Positions 31,045 to 39,500 of a stretch of DNA of 64,000 nt are shown piece by piece (within the stretch, counting starts at the first letter, position 1; each line of letters begins with the position of its first letter). The stretch is taken from contig NC_082406.1 in NCBI RefSeq assembly GCF_004011695.2, forward strand, positions 1,426,001-1,490,000, written 5' to 3'. The position numbers and the translations under genes are program-made. The notes beneath the pieces are model-generated. The model was given only the letters and a program-made list of their open reading frames with translations. It searched no databases and was not told the origin of the DNA. Source of the stretch: Ascochyta rabiei. Its lineage: Eukaryota; Ascomycota; Dothideomycetes; Pleosporales; Didymellaceae.

Positions 31045-32403
31045 TTACTGCTCGCCCTCACCTTTTGTCCAGTATAGGTCCGAGTTGTACTTCAACACCT
31101 CGTTTCCCCAAGACGCCCACCCAGCCACGAGATATCTGGCGAAGATTTCAAGAGCACTGTAGTCATCTGGGTCGGGCATATAGGGTTCAAGCATCTCCTT
31201 CAGACATGGCTTCCGCGAATGTACATCCGGCACTGCAGCAATTACCCTCCTTCTAGCGTTGGGCACATGCGTCATCCTGGTCCACGCATTTGGCGCTGCT
31301 CGTCCCAAGAGGAGAACCTCGTACGGCTTGCGCATTGGGTCATCAATATCGAACATTGGCTCTCCTCTTGTAGTCGTTTTGACCCAGATCCACTCCTCCA
31401 CCAATCCAACGTTCCACGTCTCGAACAGTCCGCCTGGTCCGAGCACATGATCTCGCAGAGCTGGCTTGTTGGTAATCCAAATGCCCACAAGAGCGTTCTG
31501 CTCGAGATAGTTGTCCACGTCCATTTTGAACAACATCTTCTTCAAGTACGGCATACCTCCGATCTGCTCGTAGGCTCCTTTACGCTTAGCAGACCGGTTC
31601 GGCCACGGGGGATCTAGGAGGATCAAGTCGAAGTGTCTTGGAAGGTTGTGCTCATCTGTCATCTTACGGAAGAGCGAACGGAAAGCTTCTGGACGACTGC
31701 AGTCCCCGAGGAAGAACGTAGACCGGGCCGGTATGGTAAAATAGTATCTTTGGAGAGCACGCTCCTTCTCGACTCTTTCTTGGGTGATGCTCAGGCCCAT
31801 TGAGTGGTTGTCTGCGTTGTGGAATGCAGGTATCCAGTCTGCTGTCGCTGCGCTGGATTGAGCTGTATTCTCAGACCCAGGGAAGTATCTCACCGCCCAC
31901 GGCTGTGCAGAATGTCCTGCAGTTGGTGCCTGAACCTCTGGCGCGCCCAGAGATGCCATCATGGTCTGGAAGTCAAATAAGGTGTCGTCAATGGCCGTCT
32001 CCGCGAAAGTAGCCCATTCTCGAAATCGTCTCTCCAACTCCCTCTCTGGGTCTTCGGTCTCCCTGGTGTGTTTACCGTGTTGTGACAGCTGAGGGAGTAT
32101 TTCCCGCGGAGCACACCACGACCCCAGAACGTGAGCACTGATGTCAAGCAGAGCTTGCTGGATCAACGACTTATATAACTCATGGTGCACTGTATCGATC
32201 GACGAGACCGCTGTGCTTTTGCCTGCCTTTGATTGGTAGTCTTCCTTGAAGTGGATTGGATGCTCTAGTGGTGAAGTAGATAGGAGCGTGGTGTCACAGC
32301 GGCCTTGAGCGGTGGCAATGGATGCGGGGATGTCAACGAGGGTGATCTCACGGTCGGCGCTCTGGTAGAGTATGGCGCTCTTTTGGCCTTGTGCAGCAGC
32401 CAT
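31045..32403 (-). CDS. MT-A70 family adenine N6-methyltransferase, METTL4-like
   Basis: A single exon of 452 residues from MAAAQGQKSAILYQS; another ATG 12 codons upstream (32439) is possible. The C-terminal half is a methyltransferase with the MT-A70 catalytic tetrad in FDLILLDPPWPNRSAKRKGA (DPPW at about residues 264-267). Further blocks are VGIWITNKPALRDHVLGPGG, VEEWIWVKTTTRGEPMFDID and KPYEVLLLGR, closing with LEIFARYLVAGWASWGNEVL. This order and spacing fit METTL4 rather than METTL3 or METTL14. METTL4 enzymes methylate adenine N6, in U2 snRNA (m6Am) and, more debated, in DNA. The N-terminal 190 residues are METTL4-specific and of unknown fold. Substrate here cannot be decided from sequence. 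Confidence 0.9.
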   Translation of the reverse strand: MAAAQGQKSAILYQSADREITLVDIPASIATAQGRCDTTLLSTSPLEHPIHFKEDYQSKAGKSTAVSSIDTVHHELYKSLIQQALLDISAHVLGSWCAPREILPQLSQHGKHTRETEDPERELERRFREWATFAETAIDDTLFDFQTMMASLGAPEVQAPTAGHSAQPWAVRYFPGSENTAQSSAATADWIPAFHNADNHSMGLSITQERVEKERALQRYYFTIPARSTFFLGDCSRPEAFRSLFRKMTDEHNLPRHFDLILLDPPWPNRSAKRKGAYEQIGGMPYLKKMLFKMDVDNYLEQNALVGIWITNKPALRDHVLGPGGLFETWNVGLVEEWIWVKTTTRGEPMFDIDDPMRKPYEVLLLGRAAPNAWTRMTHVPNARRRVIAAVPDVHSRKPCLKEMLEPYMPDPDDYSALEIFARYLVAGWASWGNEVLKYNSDLYWTKGEGEQ

Positions 32404-32863
32404 TGCGCACGGCGTGGGAGGCAGAGGAAGCCAGAGCACCTTTGAAAAGGGAAAGAAACGAAGAGTTTACCCACAGTCGCTGCTGCCGCATTAGGCAGCA
32501 CCTGCACATTCAGCAGCGATTTCAAAGTTACAACATGTTGACCGAACTGCACAGCACCTTGACGCCAGAGTCCAGTGGCTACTGGAAGCACTCATCAGAA
32601 AGCCGGCGTTGTCGCGTGACGCCGAGCCGGCCGTGGAGCATTCCCGCGTAACGTCGGTCAAGCGCTGGAGATTCAAAGATCCTCGGCTGATTAACGTCAT
32701 GAGCCGCATCTCGATCTCGACCACACACGGGGGCGGCGCTTTCTAACCCCCCACGAAGCTCTCCACGTTCCGAGGCTGGTGAAGCTGCCAAAATCGTCCA
32801 AACACGCACACGCACACGCACACAGGTACTGCACTCCATGTCGCGGTAGCCACAAGCCCTGGC
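32404..32863. promoter_or_regulatory. Divergent promoter region METTL4-like / LEU5
   Basis: 460 bases between two divergent starts. It contains an ACACGC/ACACGCAC dinucleotide-rich run at about 32802-32823, close to the LEU5 start. Confidence 0.5.
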
Positions 32864-32952
32864 ATGTCCTCGCCCGCCCTCCGCCATGACGATCCCCTCA
32901 TGGACACCCACCTCCTGACCCGGCATGCGGACAGGCACGCCGAGACGAAGAG

Positions 32953-32993
<41 letters not shown>

Positions 32994-34123
32994 ACCGCAC
33001 AAAGACACCGCCGCTACGTTCCACCGACGGTGACGCCATGGCGCCTCCACGGCCAAAGGAGGAGGCGCATCTCGGCGCACCAGCAGGGACAAAGGCCAAA
33101 GTGGAAAAGAAGAGCTACGAGTACCTGGTCAAAAGCGGCATCGCAGGCGGCATAGCAGGCTGCGCAGCCAAGACCGTCGTCGGCCCCCTCGACCGTGTCA
33201 AGATCCTCTTCCAGACGCAAAACCCACAGTTTGCAAAATACAGCGGCTCGTGGACCGGCTTCCCCACCGCCGTCCGCGACATCTACCTGCAGGCCGGCGT
33301 GCAGGGGCTGTTCAAGGGCCACTCGGCAACCCTCCTACGTATCTTCCCCTACGCCGGCATCAAGTTCCTCGCCTACGAGCAGATCCGTACGCGCGTCATT
33401 CACTCCCAAGCGCAAGAAACCGCCGGCCGCCGCTTCGTGTCCGGCAGTCTCGCAGGCATGGTCTCCGTCTTCTTCACCTACCCACTGGAAGTGATCCGTG
33501 TGCGCCTCGCCTTCGAAACCCGGGCGGGAGAGAGATCGAACCTCTCCAGTATCGTACGCAAAATCTACTCCGAGACGTCTGCACCGACGTCACACAACCC
33601 TACCAACGCTCTCACCGCAACAGCGACCCAGGCGGCCGAGAAACTGACACCACAGACCGGTCTGTCCAATTTCTTCCGCGGCTTCACGCCCACGCTGCTC
33701 GGCATGGTGCCCTACGCCGGCGCCTCGTTCCTCGCACACGATACCATGAGCGACGCCATGCGTTGGCCCGCTCTCGCGCCTTACACCGTCCTGCCCAACA
33801 CGGGTCGCGAAGAAACGTCCACGACAAGCCCAAAGCCCGCACAACTGCGCTACTGGGCCGAGCTGAGCACCGGCGGAATGGCAGGCTTCGTCTCACAAAC
33901 CGTCTCGTACCCTTTGGAGGTGATACGGCGGCGGATGCAGGTCGGCGGTGTGGTGGGCGATGGGCACAGGCTAGGGATTGCCGAAGTGGCCAAGCGCATC
34001 TATGTCGAAAGGGGATGGAGGGGATACTTTGTAGGCTTGACGATAGGCTACGTCAAGGTGGTGCCCATGGTGGCGACGAGTTTCTTCGTTTACGAGCGCG
34101 GCAAGTTCTATCTTGGAATATGA
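32864..34123 (+). CDS. LEU5: Mitochondrial carrier, LEU5 type (coenzyme A transport)
   Basis: A single exon of 419 residues. Three mitochondrial-carrier repeats are present with their P-x-(D/E)-x-x-(K/R) signatures: VVGPLDRVKILFQTQNPQF, FTYPLEVIRVRLAFETR and VSYPLEVIRRRMQVGG. Each repeat's second half is also seen (GLFKGHSATLLRIFPYAGIK, FFRGFTPTLLGMVPYAGASF, GYFVGLTIGYVKVVPMVATS). This pattern fits Leu5/SLC25A42-type carriers, which import CoA or its precursor into the matrix; LEU5 was found in yeast through leucine biosynthesis. The N-terminal 85 residues are a disordered extension with a poly-Ser run coded by an (AGC)n microsatellite at about 32948-32988. A stretch of about 40 residues between helices 4 and 5 (SAPTSHNPTNALTATATQAA) is longer than usual. 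Confidence 0.9.
32948..32988 (+). repeat. (AGC)n microsatellite coding poly-Ser in LEU5
   Basis: AGC units code about a dozen Ser residues in the non-conserved N-terminal extension of LEU5; length variation would be tolerated. Confidence 0.9.
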
Positions 34124-34726
34124 CATGACCAGGCACGCCCGAGGCAACCCGGACGGCGACCTTGGTAAGTGGCGTTCGGGCGTCTTTTGAGTAGGCGGTG
34201 GTATGCATCGTCTTCTGCACCTGCTTGTTTCGTTGTCACATGAACTTGGCTTGGCGTGTACATAGAGTCTGCATCAGCAAGCGCGTTGGAAGGATCATGG
34301 ACGTGATTTTACAATACAAACAGTACTGAGGCTGCCCCACCCCCTTTATTACGCCAGCTGGCTCTGTTTCCATAAGCTACCTTCAGCTAATCCGTCCTGT
34401 CGAGGCCATTGCAGGCTCGCCCTGCCCGTGCCTGGCTACCGTGCGTCTCGCTCAGGCCCAATGCCACGAGGCTAGGCTCCAGTATGTCTGGCGGGATGCT
34501 CTGTAAACGAGTGCATTGGCAAAGAAACCCTACATCGTATGTGATAGTCTTTGTTAGGTAGAGAGAGCCGAGAGTCATGCTGGTGCCGTGATATCGATGG
34601 GGTTCCACCCTCATGTCCAAGTGTCGGAACCTGACCCGACCATTCCTAGCCTCTGGGCGGGCTCGCGACCTGCTGCAGCGAGGGTATCGGCATTCTCGAC
34701 GATGCAAAACTTGTCCCGCGAATACT
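34124..34726. other. Convergent 3' flanks of LEU5 and UPF3
   Basis: 600 bases between two convergent genes. A long minus-strand open frame (34387-35025) overlaps the Gly/Ala-rich 3' end of UPF3 in another frame and looks like a shadow. Confidence 0.55.
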
Positions 34727-36668
34727 TCATGTAGGCGTGCCAGCAGGAGGCACAGATGTTGAGGAAGCAGCAGCAGCGGCAGGAGCAGCAGGCGTAGTGG
34801 AACCAGAGGCTGCGGCAGGACCAGGACCAGGACCAGCGTTAGCGTTTGCATTGGCTCCTCCTCGCGCACCTCCACGCCCGCGTCCCCTAGGCGCGAACCC
34901 ACCACGGCCGCCGCGAGCTGGCCCAGGCGGCGGTCCGTGAGGCGCTCCCGCGGGGGGTGCGTTGAAGCGAGGGCCTCTAGCCACCGGTGCTTTCCGTTCC
35001 AGGACCTGAACGGCACCCTGCGCAATCTTGATAGGGCTAGCCGCCATGGCCTTGTGCAGACCTTCTGGCTCTAGGAAGTCGACGTAGGCGAAACCCTTGC
35101 GCTTGTCAATCTCGACCTTTTCGAGTCCGCCAAACACTTTCAGTGCCTCCTCGATCAGCGGTTCGGTGATACCCTGTGATGGGTTGGCATGCTTGAGGAA
35201 AGCTTGTTTGCTTATGGCATCGGGCACTGACCGAGATGGTGCGCACTTGGCAGTAGGTGCTGCAGGCACGGTTGAAGACGAGGCTGCTGTTGGTGCTTGC
35301 GTCTTCGCTGGCCCAGGAGTCTGCTTCGTCGCGACGGGCTCGGTAGGCGGACCACGTGATGTGGCCGGACCTTTGGGTGTCGTTGGTGTCTGCGCAGTCT
35401 GTGTTTTCTTCAAGATGTGGGGAGCTGGTGTTGCCGATGCCTTGCCCTGTGTCTGCGGCTTCGCGTCGCTCTGCGCAGCTTTGCTGTTGGTCGTGTCCGC
35501 CAAAGAAGCCTTGAATGCTCTGCGTTCGGCACGCGTCGGACGTTCCTTCTTCTGCGACGCTTGAGCTGCCTTGTCAGCCGACGATGGCGCACTCTGAGCC
35601 GGTGTTGCGTCCTTGGCCTTTTGCTCTACGGCAGGGCCATCTTTGGCGGGAGATGCAGCATCGACATGGGAAACCTCGCGCTTGGTTCCGCGACGACGGT
35701 TGGGGGCAGGCCCAGGTCCTAGACCGAGATCGCGCTGAAGCATGGACTTTGCAAGGGCGACGCTGCCACGCTTGCGCTCTGGTGCTGGGCTGGCCGAGGC
35801 CTTGTCTGCGGCCGTGCTTGCGTTCTTCGTGGACGACGCCTCCTTGTTCAGGATCTTGACAGCCTCTTTAGCCACTTGAGTCTTGTCGGCTTTGGCTGAT
35901 CTACGGCCCTTGTCTCCTGCGTTGGCTGCATTTTCCTTGCCCGGTTTGGCAAGAATCTTCTTCTCGGCGGTGTCCTCCTTGTCTCCACGCCCGTGTCTCC
36001 CCTTGCTGTTTGGCTTCTCCTTGTTCGCCTTTTTCTCGCGAAGGGCCTCGATCAACGGCGTTGTCTTCACCTTTGCGTCCTTTGCGTGTTCGTTGTCGGA
36101 GGCAGCGGGTTTGGTGATGGGGTTGGTCAGACTCTCGAGGAAGTCCTTGAAGTCCTGGTCTTGGTCGATGGTGCCCTGGCGGTTGTCATTCCTGCGGCGG
36201 CCACGGGGCATCTTCGGGAAGGGTGCAAATTCGAGGGTAGGGGCGCCGACGAGCGCAGGGTCCTGCCATGATTTTGCGGCGTCGTGGAAGGTGAGGGTGC
36301 GAACGTGGTCACCGAGTTGGGCGACAAAGTCCTGCTTGAGAAGGTGGCAGTAGGCTCTAGAGGGCTTTGACGGTTTGGCCGCGCTGACAAGACGTTAGTG
36401 CAGACGTGAAGGGGATGCTGGACGACACGTACTCTTTGGAGATGCTGCCCTTTCTGTAGCTGAACCAGTCGACTTTGCCAGCACCCGGCTTCCAGTCGTC
36501 GCCCACAAGAGCCTCGAACTCGGCCTTGGTCAGGCCTGGGGGCAGTCGGCGCAAGACGAGCTTCAGGCGCGGCTGGGCAGCTTTGGGACCGCGCGGGGCT
36601 GGAGCAGGGGCGTTTCTCTGCAGGACGGCGACAGGCAAGACGCCGTTGACGCCCGCCTGGGGGGCCAT
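34727..36668 (-). CDS. UPF3: Nonsense-mediated decay factor UPF3
   Basis: Exons in coding order are 36668-36433 and 36383-34727, with a 49-nt intron (630 residues). The Smg4/UPF3 domain is clear across the splice: LKLVLRRLPPGLTKAEFEAL, VDWFSYRKGSISKDAAKP, PSRAYCHLLKQDFVAQLGDH, then LEFAPFPKMPRGRRRND and QDFKDFLESLTNP. It is the RNP-like domain that binds UPF2. The middle is long, Lys/Ala/Ser-rich and disordered. Near residues 465-545 a second RRM-like domain is visible (SKQAFLKHANPSQGITEPLI, LEKVEIDKRKGFAYVDFLEP with RNP1-like KGFAYVDF), followed by an RGG-rich tail. UPF3 links UPF2 to exon junction or ribosome complexes in mRNA surveillance. The C-terminal RRM plus RGG box is an extra relative to yeast Upf3. 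Confidence 0.92.
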
Positions 36669-36689
36669 GGACGGGGCGACGTCGCAGTA

Positions 36690-36845
36690 TGTGGTCGGGT
36701 GGAGTGGTGGTGGAATGGTCGAGGTGAAGTGGTGGTGGAGTGGTCGAGGTGGAGTGGTGGTGAAGGTGTAGTGGTGGTGGAGTGGTGGTGGAGTGGTGGT
36801 GGAGTGGTCGAGGTGAAGTGGTGGTGGAGTGGTCGAGGTGGAGTG
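36690..36845. repeat. GTGGTGGAGTGGTCGAG minisatellite
   Basis: Repeated units of GTGGTGGAGTGG alternate with GTCGAGGTG, in the 5' leader or promoter of UPF3, ending about 20 bases from its start codon. Confidence 0.85.
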
Positions 36846-37364
36846 GATGGCTCGTAGCGTCGTTGCAGGGCGGTGCCGAGCTGTGTAGAGCTGGACGGCA
36901 GCGGGCAGTGGGCAGCGGGCGGCGGGCGGCAGGGGCAAACAAACAAGCAATGACGCAGCGTGCAGACGTCGCACTCGCAGTGGCAGTCGCGCTCGCAGTC
37001 GCGCCTTCCCCGTGTTGGGCCGGCCAGGCTAACGCCGAGGGGCTGCTGTGCGCCACAGGGCAGCTCTGAGCCTCTGCTGCACGCTGCGGGACCCATTCAG
37101 CCTCCCACATGTCTGTCTCCCGCTGCTAGACGCCGTGCCTGGAGCCCCCCAAAGCCCCTGTCGCCCGTCTGCGCCCTGGACCGATACATCGATACCCCCG
37201 CCAGCCCCTGCAAACCGCACCGCACCGCACCGCACCACACCGCACCGCTACGTCACGCCTCGAGCCCCGTCACCCACCCAGATCCCTCTCTGCTGCCGCC
37301 ACAACGCCGTGCCTGCGCTATTGACGACACACCGCCCGCCCTGCTAGTGACGTCTGCGAGTGAC

Positions 37365-37412
37365 GACAGACGACAGACGACAGACGATAGACGATAGACG
37401 ATAGACGACACG
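37365..37412. repeat. GACAGAC / GATAGAC 7-nt tandem repeat
   Basis: Six to seven units ACGACAG then ACGATAG, about 40 bases before the PPG1 start codon. Confidence 0.85.
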
Positions 37413-37451
37413 CCGCCCGCCAGAGCCACAGCCACCGCCACAGCCACAGCC

Positions 37452-38892
37452 ATGCCCAAAGACAGCGACGTGCCCCAGCCGGGCCCCGCGCGCCTCGCCA
37501 AAGGCGCCGGGCCCGACGAGTGGCTGGAGCAGGCCAAGCAGTGCAAGTACCTGCCCGAGGCCGACATGAAGAGGCTGTGTGAGATTGTCAAGGAGTGCCT
37601 GATGGAGGGTACCGCGCTCCTCCCCCGCCCGTGCTGCCCTCGACGGCTGACGTGCCTCCAGAGTCCAACATCCAGCCCGTCCGCACCCCCGTCACCGTGT
37701 GTGGAGACATCCATGGCCAGTTCTACGACCTCCTCGAGCTCTTCCGCGTCGCCGGAGGCATGCCCAACGACTCTCCCCACGCCCCAGAGGCCCCTCCCGT
37801 CACCCTGCCCAGCAAGATCAACCCCGCCGACCTCGAGCCCCCCACGAGCATCACAGATCCAAAGGTCAAGCGCAAGATGAAGAGGCGATTCCAGCGCGAC
37901 CCAAACTACATTGGCCCTGCCAGCCCCCCGGGCGGCGACGGCGACGACATCGAGGGAGACGACGAAGAGGAGGAGACGCGCGGCCGGAGCAGGAGTGTCC
38001 ACGACAGGCGGAGTACAGGCTCCATGTCAGACGCCGGCTCCACCCGCAACACCGTCGTCGGCAACGGTCAGCAGAACTTTGTCTTCCTCGGCGATTTCGT
38101 CGACCGTGGCTACTTTAGTCTGGAGACGTTTACGCTGTTGATGTGCTTGAAGGCAAAGTGAGCCTCCCACCCAAGCGCCCCAGCCTGCCCACAGCCCTGA
38201 CGTGCACAGGTTCCCCGACCGCGTCACACTGGTCCGCGGAAACCACGAATCCAGACAGATCACCCAAGTCTACGGCTTCTACGAGGAGTGCCAGACAAAG
38301 TACGGAAACGCTTCCGTATGGAAGGCTTGCTGTCAGGTCTTCGACTTCCTCGCCCTGGCCGCCATCGTCGACGGCAAGGTGCTTTGCGTCCACGGAGGCC
38401 TGAGTCCCGAGATCCGCACCCTGGATCAGATCCGCGTCGTGGCCCGCGCACAAGAAATCCCCCACGAAGGCGCCTTCTGTGACCTGGTGTGGAGTGACCC
38501 CGAAGACGTGGACACATGGGCCGTTTCGCCCAGAGGAGCCGGTTGGCTGTTCGGAGACAAGGTCTCCTCGGAATTCAATCACGTCAACGGCCTCCAACTC
38601 ATCGCACGAGCACATCAGCTCGTCAACGAAGGATACAAGGTGAGCGGCCGCCCCCCTTTGCGCAGGCTACTCGATCGAGCACCGCTAACCTGTGGCATAG
38701 TACCACTTCAAGGACAAGGATGTCGTCACTGTTTGGTCCGCCCCCAACTACTGTTACCGCTGCGGTAACGTCGCCTCCATCATGAACCTTGGCGAAGATC
38801 TCAAGCAAGAGTTCCAGATCTTCAGCGCCGTGCCTGACCATCGCCGTGCTGTTCCAGCCGGACGCGGTGGACGAGGAGAGTACTTTTTGTAG
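37452..38892 (+). CDS. PPG1: PP2A-like Ser/Thr protein phosphatase, PPG1 type
   Basis: Exons are 37452-37608, 37662-38157, 38210-38639 and 38701-38892 (424 residues). The catalytic motifs of the PPP family are all present: [36 protein letters not shown] and [10 protein letters not shown]. The N-terminus ([20 protein letters not shown]) and the tail ending in YFL, the PP2A-type carboxymethylated end, fit PPG1/SIT4-like phosphatases and best PPG1. In yeast Ppg1 works in the Far complex, affects glycogen and suppresses mitophagy. An insert of about 100 acidic, Ser-rich residues ([20 protein letters not shown], then [18 protein letters not shown]) separates the first two motifs; such an insert is typical of filamentous-fungal PPG1. 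The coding end lies in a 30-nt tandem repeat (see the repeat entry). Confidence 0.87.
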
Positions 38893-38964
38893 CACGATGC
38901 CAGAGGAGAGTACTCTTTGGAGGACGATGCCGGAGGAGAGTACTTTTGGGAGGATGATGCCAGA
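38875..38964 (+). repeat. 30-nt tandem repeat spanning the PPG1 stop codon
   Basis: Three units of 30 nt, each 10 codons in the PPG1 frame. Unit 1 codes GEYFL-stop-HDAR, unit 2 GEYSLEDDAG, unit 3 GEYFWEDDAR, then a partial fourth. The PPG1 TAG (38890-38892) replaces the GAG found at that place in units 2 and 3. Beyond the stop the frame stays open for 39 codons to TGA at 39010. Confidence 0.9.
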
Positions 38965-39229
38965 GGAGAGGCAGGGGGTGACATACGGCGATTCTGGTTT
39001 GCACAAGCATGATCATGGATGGCATTTCTACAATGTGAAGAGACGAATACCCACCGACGGAAGGAAGCACTCGACTTGACCTCACAAACAGCGCTTGTAT
39101 AGTGACGCGTTTCAGCTAGCTTCGATGATTGTACGATAACGATACTTTGATGATGCTGTTCTTCATCCTACTTCATCTCCACACGCACGACTCCTTTCCA
39201 CTTTTTTCTCCCTCTCAATTTACTGTTTC

Positions 39230-39500
39230 ATATATACCAGACAACATCTATCTACTTTCTTTTAACTAATCTCTTACTATTATGTGTATACTAAACAACT
39301 TCTATCTACTTTCTCTTCACCAATGTTTTATGATTTTGTATGTACTAGACCACTTCTATCTACTTTCTCTCCAAACTACTTCTTAACATCTCATATACTG
39401 GACGACTCCCATCTACTTTCTCCCTAAATCATCCTCTTGACCTCCTATCTACTGAACGACTCCCATCTACTCTCTCTCCAAACCAACCTCTCGACATCTT
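39230..39500. repeat. 54-nt minisatellite abutting the DPP III stop codon
   Basis: About five degenerate copies spaced 53-55 nt, marked by CNTCTATCTACTTTCTCTCC (at about 39249, 39304, 39358, 39411, 39465). Each copy ends in a CATCTCATATACT-like segment. The last copy runs into the final codons (Tyr-Ile-stop) of the DPP III gene, so the array forms its 3' UTR. Confidence 0.85.

Larger units (their letters stand above)
36669..37451. promoter_or_regulatory. Divergent region UPF3 / PPG1 rich in tandem repeats
   Basis: About 780 bases between divergent starts. It holds a GTGGTGGAGTGGTCGAG minisatellite at about 36690-36845 next to UPF3, ACCGC repeats at about 37208-37248, and GACAGAC/GATAGAC 7-nt repeats at about 37365-37410 next to PPG1. 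All frames stay open through these repeats without being genes. Confidence 0.6.

Noticed and set aside
34387..35025. Minus-strand frame overlapping the end of UPF3
   Set aside because: Shadow of the GC-rich Gly/Ala tail of UPF3; the upstream half has no protein features.
36127..37110. Long minus-strand frame rich in His/Pro/Thr
   Set aside because: It runs through the GTGGTGGAGTGG minisatellite and overlaps UPF3 in the wrong frame.
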